Source: Henricia sp. BOLD:AAB3569 (taxonomy: Eukaryota > Echinodermata > Asteroidea > Spinulosida > Echinasteridae). Taken from it: a stretch of DNA of 64,000 nucleotides. Where the stretch lies: contig JBBELK010001632.1 in NCBI GenBank assembly GCA_037783545.1, positions 1-64,000 on the forward strand, written 5' to 3'. Shown one piece after another: positions 46,512 to 58,913 of the stretch. The notes beneath the pieces were generated by a model, which saw only the letters and a program-made list of their open reading frames with translations, was not told the DNA's origin and did no database searches. The position numbers and the translations under genes are program-made. Position 1 is the stretch's first letter. The number at the start of each line of letters is the position of its first letter.

Positions 46512-46804
46512 ATTTGAAGTTGTCTGGAAATTCGTTAAGTTGTGCCGGCAGGGAGTTTTTGCTAGCTTCGACGATAACTCGGTCGGTTTAAACGGGAAAT
46601 TACTGAAATTTGCAGAACACGTTTGTGATATAGAGTTGTTTTAGCATGACAAAATTTGAAGTTTGTCTGGACAAAATGTTCCCAAAAGGCGACCACTTCA
46701 GACACAATGTTTCCCGAAAGCGGCGTCTGTTTGTGCGAAAACTGTTCCGGCAGTGAGTTTTTGCTAGATTCGACGATAACTCGTCGGTTTAAACGGGAAA
46801 TTGC
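46506..46804 (+). repeat. B short-monomer cassette type I, copy 6 (indel-rich)
   Basis: Same architecture with private errors: GAAGTTGTCTGG, TTAGCATGACAAAA, ATGTTCCCAAAAGGCG and AACTCGTCGG. It lies in the noisy 44.4-48.15 kb block and shares CAGACACAATG with the copies at 40,146 and 50,247. Confidence 0.75.
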
Positions 46805-48201
46805 GACCACTTCAGACGCAATGTTTCCCGAAAGCGGCGTCTGTTTGTGCGAAAACTGTTCCGGCAGAGAGTTTTTGCTAGATTCGACGATAACTCGGTC
46901 GGTTTAAACGGAAAATTGCTGAAATTTGCAGAACACGTTTGCGATATAGAGTTGTTTTAGCAGACAAAATTTGAAGTTTGTCTGGAAATTCGTTAAGTTC
47001 CAAAATAGCGACCACTTCAGACGCAATGTTTCCCGAAAGCGGCGTCTGCTTGTGCAAAAAACTGTGCCGGCAAGGAGTTTTTGCTAGATTCGACGATAAC
47101 TCGGTTGGTTTAAACGGGAAATTGCTGAAATTCGCAGAACACTTTTGGGATATAGAGTTGTTTTAGCAGACAAAATTTGAAGTTTGTCTGGTCATTCCTT
47201 CAGTTCCAAAATAGCGACCACTTCAAACGCAATGTTTCCCGAAAGCGGCGTCTGCTTGTGCGAAAACTGTGCCGCAAGGAGTTTTTGCTAGATTCGACGA
47301 TAACTCGGTCGGTTTAAACGGGAAATTGCTGAAATTTGCAGAACACGTTTGCGATATAGAGTTGCTTTAGCAGACAAAATTGAAGTTTGTCTGGAAATTC
47401 GTTAAGTTCCAAAATAGCGACCACTTCAGACGCAATGTTTCCCGAAAGCGGCGTCTGTTTGTGCGAAAACTGTTCCGGCAGAGAGTTTTTGCTAGATTCG
47501 ACTATAACTCGGTTGGTTTAAACGGAAATTGCTGAAATTTGCAGAACACGTTTGCGATATAGAGTTGTTTTAGCAGACAAAATTTGAAGTTTGTCGTGAA
47601 ATTCCTTCAGTTTCCAAATGGCGACCACTTCAGACGCAATGTTTACCGAAAGCGGCGTCTGCTTGTGCGAAAACTGTGCCGGCAAAGAGTTTTTTGCTAG
47701 ATTCGACGATAACTCGGTCGGTTTGAACGGGAAATTGCTGAAATTTGCAGAACACGTTTGCGATATAGAGTTGTTTTAGCAGACAAAATTTGAAGTTTTG
47801 TCTGGAAATTCGTTAAGTTCCAAAATAGCGACCACTTCAGACGCAAATGTTTCCGAAAGCGGCGTCTGCTTGTGCAAAAACTGTGCCGGCAAGGAGTTTT
47901 TTGCTAGATTCGACGATAACTCGGTTGGTTTAAACGGGAAATTGCTGAAATTTGCAGAACACGTTTGGGATATTAGAGTTGTTTTAGCAGACAAAATTGA
48001 AGTTGTCTGGACATTCCTTCAGTTCCAAAATGGCGACCACTTCAGACGCAATGTTTCCCGAAAGCGGCGTCTGTTTGTGCGAAAACTGTTCCGGCAGAGA
48101 GTTTTTGATAGATTCGACGATAACTCGGTCGGTTTTAAACGGGAAATTGCTGAAATTTACAGAACACGTTTGCGATATAGAGTTGTTTTAGCAGACAAAA
48201 T

Positions 48202-48816
48202 TTGAAGTTTGTCTGGAAATTCGTTAAGTTCCAAAATAGCGACCACTTCAGACGCAATGTTTCCCGAAAGCGGCGTCTGCTTGTGCAAAAACTGTGCCGG
48301 CAAGGAGTTTTTGCTAGATTCGACGATAACTCGGTTGGTTTAAACGGGAAATTGCTGAAATTCGCAGAACACGTTTGGGATATAGAGTTGTTTTAGCAGA
48401 CAAAATTTGAAGTTTGTCTGGAAATTCGTTAAGTTCCAAAATAGCGACCACTTCAGATGCAATGTTTCCCGAAAGCGGCGTCTGTTTGTGCGAAAACTGT
48501 TCCGGCAGAGAGTTTTTGCTAGATTCGACGATAACTCGGTCGGTTTAAACGGGAAATTGCTGAAATTTGCAGAACACGTTTGCGATATAGAGTTGTTTTA
48601 GCAGACAAAATTTGAAGTTTGTCTGGAAATTCGTTAAGTTCCAAAATAGCGACCACATAAGACGCAATGTTTCCCGAAAGCGGCGTCTGTTTGTGCGAAA
48701 ACTGTTCCGGCAGAGAGTTTTTGCTAGATTCGACGATAACTCGGTCGGTTTAAACGGGAAATTGCTGAAATTTGCAGAACATGTTTGCGATATAGAGTTG
48801 TTTTAACAGACAAAAT
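48202..48816 (+). repeat. Three-monomer block repeated at +3,738 bp
   Basis: This block and 51,940-52,554 share two rare monomers: one with CAGATGCAATG and one with CGACCACATAAGACGC plus GAACATGTTTGCG. The offset is 3,738 bp, which is also the spacing of the noisy block from its downstream copy, so about 3.74 kb is a local HOR length. Confidence 0.8.
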
Positions 48817-49226
48817 TTGAAGTTTGTCTGGACATTCCTTCAGTTCCAAAATAGCGACAACTTCAAACGCAATGTTCACCGAAAGCGGCGTCTGCTTGTG
48901 CGAAAACTGTGCCGGCAAGGAGTTTTTGCTAGATTCGACGATAACTCGGTCGGTTTATACGGGAAATTGCTGAAATTTGCAGAACACGTTTGGGATATAG
49001 AGTTGTTTTAGCAGACAAAATTTGAAGTTTGTTTGGAAATTCCTTCAGTTCCAAAATAGAGACCATTTCAGACGCAATGTTTCCCGAAAGCGGCGTCTGC
49101 TTGTTCGAAAACTGTGCCGGCAAGGAGTTTTTGCTAGATTCGACGATAACTCGGTTGGTTTAAACGGGAAATTGCTGAAATTTGCAGAACACGTTTGCGA
49201 TATAGAGTTGTTTTAGCAGACAAAAT

Positions 49227-50251
49227 TTGAAGTTTGTCGTGAAATTCCTTCAGTTCCAAAATAGGGACCACTTCAGACGCAATGTTTACCGAAAGCGGCG
49301 TCTGCTTGTGCGAAAACTGTGCCGGCAAGGAGTTTTTGCTAGATTCGACGATAACTCGGTCGGTTTATACGGGAAATTGCTGAAATTTGCAGAACACGTT
49401 TGGGATATAGAGTTGTTTTAACAGACAAAATTTGAAGTTTGTCTGGACATTCCTTCAGTTCCAAAATAGCGACAACTTCAAACGCAATGTTTACCGAAAG
49501 CGGCGTCTGCTTGTGCGAAAACTGTGCCGGCAAGGAGTTTTTGCTAGATTCGACGATAACTCGGTCGGTTTATACGGGAAATTGCTGAAATTTGCAGAAC
49601 ACGTTTGGGATATAGAGTTGTTTTAGCAGACAAAATTTGAAGTTTGTTTGGCAATTCCTTCAGTTCCAAAATAGAGACCATTTCAGACGCAATGTTTCCC
49701 GAAAGCGGCGTCTGCTTGTGCAAAAACTGTGCCGGCAAGGAGTTTTTGCTAGATTCGACGATAACTCGGTCGGTTTAAACGGGAAATTGCTGAAATTTGC
49801 AGAACACGTTTGCGATATAGAGTTGTTTTAGCAGACAAAATTTGAAGTTTGTCTGGAAATTCGTTAAGTTCCAAAATAGCGACCACTTCAGACGCAATGT
49901 TTCCCGAAAGCGGCGTCTGCTTGTGCAAAAACTGTGCCAGCAAGGAGTTTTTGATAGATTCGACGATAACTCGGTTGGTTTAAACGGGAAATTGCTGAAA
50001 TTTGCAGAACACGTTTGGGATATAGAGTTGTTTTAGCAGACAAAATTTGAAGTTCGTCTGGACATTCCTTCAGTTCCAAAATGGCGACCACTTCAGACGC
50101 AATGTTTACCGAAAGCGGCGTCTGCTTGTGCGAAAACTGTGCCGGCAAAGAGTTTTTGCTAGATTCGACGATAACTCGGTCGGTTTAAACGGGAAATTGC
50201 TGAAATTTGCAGAACACGTTTGCGATATAGAGTTGTTTTAGCAGACAAAAT
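49227..50251 (+). repeat. B core module, copy 6
   Basis: Clean copy, exactly 10,100 bp after copy 4 and followed by the same cassette. Confidence 0.85.
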
Positions 50252-50542
50252 TTGAAGTTTGTCTGGAAATTCGTTAAGTTGTGCCGGCAGGGAGTTTTTG
50301 CTAGCTTCGACGATAACTCGGTCGGTTTAAACGGGAAATTACTGAAATTTGCAGAACACGTTTGTGATATAGAGTTGTTTTAGCAGACAAAATTTGAAGT
50401 TTGTCTGGACAAAATGTTCCAAAATGGCGACCACTTCAGACACAATGTTTCCCGAAAGCGGCGTCTGTTTGTGCGAAAACTGTTCCGGCAGTGAGTTTTT
50501 GCTAGATTCGACGATAACTCGGTCGGTTTAAACGGGAAATTG
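50247..50542 (+). repeat. B short-monomer cassette type I, copy 7
   Basis: Clean copy following core module copy 6, with CAGACACAATG as at 40,146. It is the last type I cassette in the window. Confidence 0.83.
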
Positions 50543-52554
50543 CGACCACTTCAGACGCAATGTTTCCCGAAAGCGGCGTCTGTTTGTGCGAAAACTGTTC
50601 CGGCAGAGAGTTTTTGCTAGATTCGACGATAACTCGGTCGGTTTAAACGGAAAATTGCTGAAATTTGCAGAACACGTTTGCGATATAGAGTTGTTTTAGC
50701 AGACAAAATTTGAAGTTTGTCTGGAAATTCGTTAAGTTCCAAAATAGCGACCACTTCAGACGCAATGTTTCCCGAAAGCGGCGTCTGCTTGTGCAAAAAC
50801 TGTGCCGGCAAGGAGTTTTTGCTAGATTCGACGATAACTCGGTTGGTTTAAACGGGAAATTGCTGAAATTCGCAGAACACGTTTGGGATATAGAGTTGTT
50901 TTAGCAGACAAAATTTGAAGTTTGTCTGGACATTCCTTCAGTTCCAAAATAGCGACCACTTCAAACGCAATGTTTCCCGAAAGCGGCGTCTGCTTGTGCG
51001 AAAACTGTGCCCGCAAGGAGTTTTTGCTAGATTCGACGATAACTCGGTCGGTTTAAACGGGAAATTGCTGAAATTTGCAGAACACGTTTGCGATATAGAG
51101 TTGTTTTAGCAGACAAAATTTGAAGTTTGTCTGGAAATTCGTTAAGTTCCAAAATAGCGACCACTTCAGACGCAATGTTTCCCGAAAGCGGCGTCTGTTT
51201 GTGCGAAAACTGTTCCGGCAGAGAGTTTTTGCTAGATTCGACGATAACTCGGTTGGTTTAAACGGGAAATTGCTGAAATTTGCAGAACACGTTTGCGATA
51301 TAGAGTTGTTTTAGCAGACAAAATTTGAAGTTTGTCGTGAAATTCCTTCAGTTCCAAAATGGCGACCACTTCAGACGCAATGTTTACCGAAAGCGGCGTC
51401 TGCTTGTGCGAAAACTGTGCCGGCAAAGAGTTTTTGCTAGATTCGACGATAACTCGGTCGGTTTGAACGGGAAATTGCTGAAATTTGCAGAACACGTTTG
51501 CGATATAGAGTTGTTTTAGCAGACAAAATTTGAAGTTTGTCTGGAAATTCGTTAAGTTCCAAAATAGCGACCACTTCAGACGCAATGTTTCCCGAAAGCG
51601 GCGTCTGCTTGTGCAAAAACTGTGCCGGCAAGGAGTTTTTGCTAGATTCGACGATAACTCGGTTGGTTTAAACGGGAAATTGCTGAAATTTGCAGAACAC
51701 GTTTGGGATATAGAGTTGTTTTAGCAGACAAAATTTGAAGTTTGTCTGGACATTCCTTCAGTTCCAAAATGGCGACCACTTCAGACGCAATGTTTCCCGA
51801 AAGCGGCGTCTGTTTGTGCGAAAACTGTTCCGGCAGAGAGTTTTTGATAGATTCGACGATAACTCGGTCGGTTTAAACGGGAAATTGCTGAAATTTACAG
51901 AACACGTTTGCGATATAGAGTTGTTTTAGCAGACAAAATTTGAAGTTTGTCTGGAAATTCGTTAAGTTCCAAAATAGCGACCACTTCAGACGCAATGTTT
52001 CCCGAAAGCGGCGTCTGCTTGTGCAAAAACTGTGCCGGCAAGGAGTTTTTGCTAGATTCGACGATAACTCGGTTGGTTTAAACGGGAAATTGCTGAAATT
52101 CGCAGAACACGTTTGGGATATAGAGTTGTTTTAGCAGACAAAATTTGAAGTTTGTCTGGAAATTCGTTAAGTTCCAAAATAGCGACCACTTCAGATGCAA
52201 TGTTTCCCGAAAGCGGCGTCTGTTTGTGCGAAAACTGTTCCGGCAGAGAGTTTTTGCTAGATTCGACGATAACTCGGTCGGTTTAAACGGGAAATTGCTG
52301 AAATTTGCAGAACACGTTTGCGATATAGAGTTGTTTTAGCAGACAAAATTTGAAGTTTGTCTGGAAATTCGTTAAGTTCCAAAATAGCGACCACATAAGA
52401 CGCAATGTTTCCCGAAAGCGGCGTCTGTTTGTGCGAAAACTGTTCCGGCAGAGAGTTTTTGCTAGATTCGACGATAACTCGGTCGGTTTAAACGGGAAAT
52501 TGCTGAAATTTGCAGAACATGTTTGCGATATAGAGTTGTTTTAACAGACAAAAT

Positions 52555-52759
52555 TTGAAGTTTGTCTGGACATTCCTTCAGTTCCAAAATAGCGACAACT
52601 TCAAACGCAATGTTCACCGAAAGCGGCGTCTGCTTGTGCGAAAACTGTGCCGGCAAGGAGTTTTTGCTAGATTCGACGATAACTCGGTTGGTTTAAACGG
52701 GAAATTGCTGAAATTTGCAGAACACGTTTGCGATATAGAGTTGTTTTAGCAGACAAAAT
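52555..52759 (+). repeat. Fused B monomer (one monomer lost by exchange)
   Basis: It begins like the monomer at 48,817 (GACATTCC, GACAACTTCAAACGC, GTTCACCG) and ends like the next monomer at 49,022 (CTCGGTTGG, TTTGCGATA). Total length stays 205 bp. Offsets change from 3,738 before it to 3,533 after it, exactly one monomer lost by homologous exchange. Confidence 0.78.
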
Positions 52760-53784
52760 TTGAAGTTTGTCGTGAAATTCCTTCAGTTCCAAAATAGGGA
52801 CCACTTCAGACGCAATGTTTACCGAAAGCGGCGTCTGCTTGTGCGAAAACTGTGCCGGCAAGGAGTTTTTGCTAGATTCGACGATAACTCGGTCGGTTTA
52901 TACGGGAAATTGCTGAAATTTGCAGAACACGTTTGGGATATAGAGTTGTTTTAACAGACAAAATTTGAAGTTTGTCTGGACATTCCTTCAGTTCCAAAAT
53001 AGCGACAACTTCAAACGCAATGTTTACCGAAAGCGGCGTCTGCTTGTGCGAAAACTGTGCCGGCAAGGAGTTTTTGCTAGATTCGACGATAACTCGGTCG
53101 GTTTATACGGGAAATTGCTGAAATTTGCAGAACACGTTTGGGATATAGAGTTGTTTTAGCAGACAAAATTTGAAGTTTGTTTGGCAATTCCTTCAGTTCC
53201 AAAATAGAGACCATTTCAGACGCAATGTTTCCCGAAAGCGGCGTCTGCTTGTGCAAAAACTGTGCCGGCAAGGAGTTTTTGCTAGATTCGACGATAACTC
53301 GGTCGGTTTAAACGGGAAATTGCTGAAATTTGCAGAACACGTTTGCGATATAGAGTTGTTTTAGCAGACAAAATTTGAAGTTTGTCTGGAAATTCGTTAA
53401 GTTCCAAAATAGCGACCACTTCAGACGCAATGTTTCCCGAAAGCGGCGTCTGCTTGTGCAAAAACTGTGCCAGCAAGGAGTTTTTGATAGATTCGACGAT
53501 AACTCGGTTGGTTTAAACGGGAAATTGCTGAAATTTGCAGAACACGTTTGGGATATAGAGTTGTTTTAGCAGACAAAATTTGAAGTTCGTCTGGACATTC
53601 CTTCAGTTCCAAAATGGCGACCACTTCAGACGCAATGTTTACCGAAAGCGGCGTCTGCTTGTGCGAAAACTGTGCCGGCAAAGAGTTTTTGCTAGATTCG
53701 ACGATAACTCGGTCTGTTTAAACGGGAAATTGCTGAAATTTGCAGAACACGTTTGCGATATAGAGTTGTTTTAGCAGACAAAAT
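52760..53784 (+). repeat. B core module, copy 7
   Basis: Clean copy, 3,533 bp after copy 6. The spacing is one monomer shorter than the 3,738-bp offset upstream because of a monomer fusion at 52,555. Monomer 5 has CTCGGTCTGTTTAAAC, a private change in the CENP-B-like segment. Confidence 0.85.
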
Positions 53785-54121
53785 TTGAAGTTTGTCTGGA
53801 AATTCGTTAAGTTGTGCCGGCAGGGAGTTTTTGCTAGCTTCGACGATAACTCGGTCGGTTTAAACGGGAAATTGCTGAAATTTGCAGAACACGTTTGGGA
53901 TATAGAGTTGTTTTAGCAGACAAAATTTGAAGTTTGTCTGGACAAAATGTTCCAAAATGGCGACCACTTCAGACGCAATGTTTCCCGAAAGCGGCGTCTG
54001 TTTGTGCGAAAACTGTTCCGGCAGTGAGTTTTTGCTAGATTCGACGATAACTCGGTCGGTTTAAACGGGAAATTGCTGAAATTTGCAGAACACGTTGCGA
54101 TATAGAGTTGTTTTAGCAGAC
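53780..54121 (+). repeat. B short-monomer cassette type II, copy 1
   Basis: It has the 142-bp truncated monomer and the CTGGACAAAATGTTCC monomer, but the latter runs on normally through GGGAAATTGCTGAAATTTG to full length (about 201 bp) instead of fusing early. One T is missing at CACGTTGCG near 54,095. Confidence 0.82.
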
Positions 54122-55351
54122 AAAATTTGAAGTTTGTCTGGAAATTCGTTAAGTTCCAAATAGCGACCACTTCAGACGCAATGTTTCCCGAAAGCGGCGT
54201 CTGTTTGTGCGAAAACTGTTCCGGCAGAGAGTTTTTGCTAGATTCGACGATAACTCGGTTGGTTTAAACGGGAAATTGCTGAAATTTGCAGAACACGTTT
54301 GCGATATAGAGTTGTTTTAGCAGACAAAATTTGAAGTTTGTCGTGAAATTCCTTCAGTTCCAAAATGGCGACCACTTCAGACGCAATGTTTACCGAAAGC
54401 GGCGTCTGCTTGTGCGAAAACTGTGCCGGCAAAGAGTTTTTGCTAGATTCGACGATAACTCGGTCGGTTTAAACGGGAAATTGCTGAAATTTGCAGAACA
54501 CGTTTGCGATATAGAGTTGTTTTAGCAGACAAAATTTGAAGTTTGTCTGGAAATTCGTTAAGTTCCAAAATAGCGACCACTTCAGACGCAATGTTTCCCG
54601 AAAGCGGCGTCTGCTTGTGCAAAAACTGTGCCGGCAAGGAGTTTTTGCTAGATTCGACGATAACTCGGTTGGTTTAAACGGGAAATTGCTGAAATTTGCA
54701 GAACACGTTTGGGATATAGAGTTGTTTTAGCAGACAAAATTTGAAGTTTGTCTGGACATTCCTTCAGTTCCAAAATAGAGACCATTTCAGACGCAATGTT
54801 TCCTGAAAGCGGCGTCTGCTTGTGCAAAAACTGTGCCGGCAAGGAGTTTTTGCTAGATTCGACGATAACTCGGTCGGTTTAAACGGGAAATTGCTGAAAT
54901 TTGCAGAACACGTTTGCGATATAGAGTTGTTTTAGCAGACAAAATTTGAAGTTTGTCTGGAAATTCGTTAAGTTCCAAAATAGCGACGAACTTCAGACGC
55001 AATGTTTCCCGAAAGCGGCGTCTGCTTGTGCAAAAACTGTGCCAGCAAGGAGTTTTTGATAGATTCGACGATAACTCGGTTGGTTTAAACGGGAAATTGC
55101 TGAAATTTGCAGAACACGTTTGGGATATAGAGTTGTTTTAGCAGACAAAATTTGAAGTTCGTCTGGACATTCCTTCAGTTCCAAAATGGCGACCACTTCA
55201 GACGCAATGTTTACCGAAAGCGGCGTCTGCTTGTGCGAAAACTGTGCCGGCAAAGAGTTTTTGCTAGATTCGACGATAACTCGGTCGGTTTAAACGGGAA
55301 ATTGCTGAAATTTGCAGAACACGTTTGCGATATAGAGTTGTTTTAGCAGAC

Positions 55352-55694
55352 AAAATTTGAAGTTTGTCTGGAAATTCGTTAAGTTGTGCCGGCAGGGAGT
55401 TTTTGCTAGCTTCGACGATAACTCGGTCGGTTTAAACGGGAAATTGCTGAAATTTGCAGAACACGTTTGGGATATAGAGTTGTTTTAGCAGACAAAATTT
55501 GAAGTTTGTCTGGACAAAATGTTCCAAAATGGCGACCACTTCAGACGCAATGTTTCCCGAAAGCGGCGTCTGTTTGTGCGAAAACTGTTCCGGCAGTGAG
55601 TTTTTGCTAGATTCGACGATAACTCGGTCGGTTTAAACGGGAAATTGCTGAAATTTGCAGAACACGTTTGCGATATAGAGTTGTTTTAGCAGAC
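55352..55694 (+). repeat. B short-monomer cassette type II, copy 2
   Basis: 142-bp truncated monomer plus a 201-bp CTGGACAAAATGTTCC monomer, 1,572 bp after copy 1. Confidence 0.82.
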
Positions 55695-57130
55695 AAAATT
55701 TGAAGTTTGTCTGGAAATTCGTTAAGTTCCAAAATAGCGACCACTTCAGACGCAATGTTTCCCGAAAGCGGCGTCTGTTTGTGCGAAAACTGTTCCGGCA
55801 GAGAGTTTTTGCTAGATTCGACGATAACTCGGTTGGTTTAAACGGGAAATTGCTGAAATTTGCAGAACACGTTTGCGATATAGAGTTGTTTTAGCAGACA
55901 AAATTTGAAGTTTGTCGTGAAATTCCTTCAGTTCCAAAATGGCGACCACTTCAGACGCAATGTTTACCGAAAGCGGCGTCTGCTTGTGCGAAAACTGTGC
56001 CGGCAGAGAGTTTTTGCTAGATTCGACGATAAACTCGGTCGGTTTAAACGGGAAATTGCTGAAATTTGCAGAACACGTTTGCGATATAGAGTTGTTTTAG
56101 CAGACAAAATTTGAAGTTTGTCAGGAAATTCGTTAAGTTCCAAAATAGCGACCACTTCAGACGCAATGTTTCCCGAAAGCGGCGTCTGTTTGTGCGAAAA
56201 CTGTTCCGGCAGAGAGTTTTTGCTAGATTCGACGATAACTCGGTTGGTTTAAACGGGAAATTGCTGAAATTCGCAGAACACGTTTGGGATATAGAGTTGT
56301 TTTAACAGACAAAATTTGAAGTTTGTCTGGACATTCCTTCAGTTCCAAAATAGCAACAACTTCAAACGCAATGTTTACCGAAAGCGGCGTCTGCTTGTGC
56401 GAAAACTGTGCCGGCAAGGAGTTTTTGCTAGATTCGACGATAACTCGGTCGGTTTATACGGGAAATTGCTGAAATTTGCAGAACACGTTTGGGATATAGA
56501 GTTGTTTTAGCAGACAAAATTTGAAGTTTGTTTGGCAATTCCTTCAGTCCTAAAATAGAGACCATTTCAGACGCAATGTTTCCCGAAAGCGGCGTCTGCT
56601 TGTGCAAAAACTGTGCCGGCAAGGAGTTTTTGCTAGATTCGACGATAACTCGGTCGGTTTAAACGGGAAATTGCTGAAATTTGCAGAACACGTTTGCGAT
56701 ATAGAGTTGTTTTAGCAGAGAAAATTTGAAGTTTGTCTGGAAATTCGTTAAGTTCCAAAATAGCGACCACTTCAGACGCAATGTTTCCCGAAAGCGGCGT
56801 CTGCTTGTGCAAAAACTGTGCCAGCAAGGAGTTTTTGATAGATTCGACGATAACTCGGTTGGTTTAAACGGGAAATTGCTGAAATTTGCAGAACACGTTT
56901 GGGATATAGAGTTGTTTTAGCAGACAAAATTTGAAGTTCGTCTGGACATTCCTTCAGTTCCAAAATGGCGACCACTTCAGACGCAATGTTTACCGAAAGC
57001 GGCGTCTGCTTGTGCGAAAACTGTGCCGGCAAAGAGTTTTTGCTAGATTCGACGATAACTCGGTCGGTTTAAACGGGAAATTGCTGAAATTTGCAGAACA
57101 CGTTTGCGATATAGAGTTGTTTTAGCAGAC

Positions 57131-57473
57131 AAAATTTGAAGTTTGTCTGGAAATTCGTTAAGTTGTGCCGGCAGGGAGTTTTTGCTAGCTTCGACGATAA
57201 CTCGGTCGGTTTAAACGGGAAATTGCTGAAATTTGCAGAACACGTTTGGGATATAGAGTTGTTTTAGCAGACAAAATTTGAAGTTTGTCTGGACAAAATG
57301 TTCCAAAATGGCGACCACTTCAGACGCAATGTTTCCCGAAAGCGGCGTCTGTTTGTGCGAAAACTGTTCCGGCAGTGAGTTTTTGCTAGATTCGACGATA
57401 ACTCGGTCGGTTTAAACGGGAAATTGCTGAAATTTGCAGAACACGTTTGCGATATAGAGTTGTTTTAGCAGAC
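57131..57473 (+). repeat. B short-monomer cassette type II, copy 3
   Basis: Same 142 + 201 bp structure, 1,779 bp after copy 2, following the partial core module at 56,316-57,135. Confidence 0.82.
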
Positions 57474-58913
57474 AAAATTTGAAGTTTGTCTGGAAATTCG
57501 TTAAGTTCCAAAATAGCGACCACTTCAGACGCAATGTTTCCCGAAAGCGGCGTCTGTTTGTGCGAAAACTGTTCCGGCAGAGAGTTTTTGCTAGATTCGA
57601 CGATAACTCGGTTGGTTTAAACGGGAAATTGCTGAAATTTGCAGAACACGTTTGCGATATAGAGTTGTTTTAGCAGACAAAATTTGAAGTTTGTCGTGAA
57701 ATTCCTTCAGTTCCAAAATGGCGACCACTTCAGACGCAATGTTTACCGAAAGCGGCGTCTGCTTGTGCGAAAACTGTGCCGGCAAAGAGTTTTTGCTAGA
57801 TTCGACGATAACTCGGTCGGTTTAAACGGGAAATTGCTGAAATTTGCAGAACACGTTTGCGATATAGAGTTGTTTTAGCAGACAAAATTTGAAGTTTGTC
57901 TGGAAATTCGTTAAGTTCCAAAATAGCGACCACTTCAGACGCAATGTTTCCCGAAAGCGGCGTCTGCTTGTGCAAAAACTGTGCCGGCAAGGAGTTTTTG
58001 CTAGATTCGACGATAACTCGGTTGGTTTAAACGGGAAATTGCTGAAATTTGCAGAACACGTTTGGGATATAGAGTTGTTTTAGCAGACAAAATTTGAAGT
58101 TTGTCTGGACATTCCTTCAGTTCCAAAATGGCGACCACTTCAGACGCAATGTTTCCCGAAAGCGGCGTCTGTTTGTGCGAAAACTGTTCCGGCAGAGAGT
58201 TTTTGATAGATTCGACGATAACTCGGTCGGTTTAAACGGGAAATTGCTGAAATTTGCAGAACACGTTTGCGATATAGAGTTGTTTTAGCAGACAAAATTT
58301 GAAGTTTGTCTGGAAATTCGTTAAGTTCCAAAATAGCGACCACTTCAGACGCAATGTTTCCCGAAAGCGGCGTCTGTTTGTGCGAAAACTGTTCCGGCAG
58401 AGAGTTTTTGCTAGATTCGACGATAACTCGGTCGGTTTAAACGGGAAATTGCTGAAATTTGCAGAACACGTTTGCGATATAGAGTTGTTTTAACAGACAA
58501 AATTTGAAGTTTGTCTGGACATTCCTTCAGTTCCAAAATAGCGACAACTTCAAACGCAATGTTTACCGAAAGCGGCGTCTGCTTGTGCGAAAACTGTGCC
58601 GGCAAGGAGTTTTTGCTAGATTCGACGATAACTCGGTCGGTTTATACGGGAAATTGCTGAAATTTGCAGAACACGTTTGGGATATAGAGTTGTTTTAGCA
58701 GACAAAATTTGAAGTTTGTTTGGAAATTCCTTCAGTTCCAAAATAGAGACCATTTCAGACGCAATGTTTCCCGAAAGCGGCGTCTGCTTGTGCGAAAACT
58801 GTGCCGGCAAGGAGTTTTTGCTAGATTCGACGATAACTCGGTTGGTTTAAACGGGAAATTGCTGAAATTTGCAGAACACGTTTGCGATATAGAGTTGTTT
58901 TAGCAGACAAAAT

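Larger units (their letters stand above)
44396..48140 (+). other. Indel-rich, low-fidelity block inside satellite B
   Basis: About forty private one- or two-base changes in 3.7 kb between clean flanks: CGGGGAAATTG (44,402), GTTGCTTTTAG (44,650), CAGAGCAATG (44,932), TTGCCTAGATT (45,187), TAAAAACGGGAATTG (46,447), GTGCCGCAAGG (47,270), GTTTCCAAATGG (47,609), GATATTAGAG (47,971) and more. From 44,464 on it follows 38,100-41,780 at an offset near 6,360. The block is almost one HOR length (about 3.74 kb). Uncorrected long-read consensus is the likeliest cause. Confidence 0.75.
49227..51939 (+). repeat. 2.71-kb higher-order block B-L, copy 2
   Basis: Matches 39,127-41,839 monomer for monomer at a constant offset of 10,100 bp, including GGTTTGAACGGG (51,460). 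The next monomers differ: TGTGCCGGCAAGG here, TGTGCCAGCAAGG after copy 1. Confidence 0.82.
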
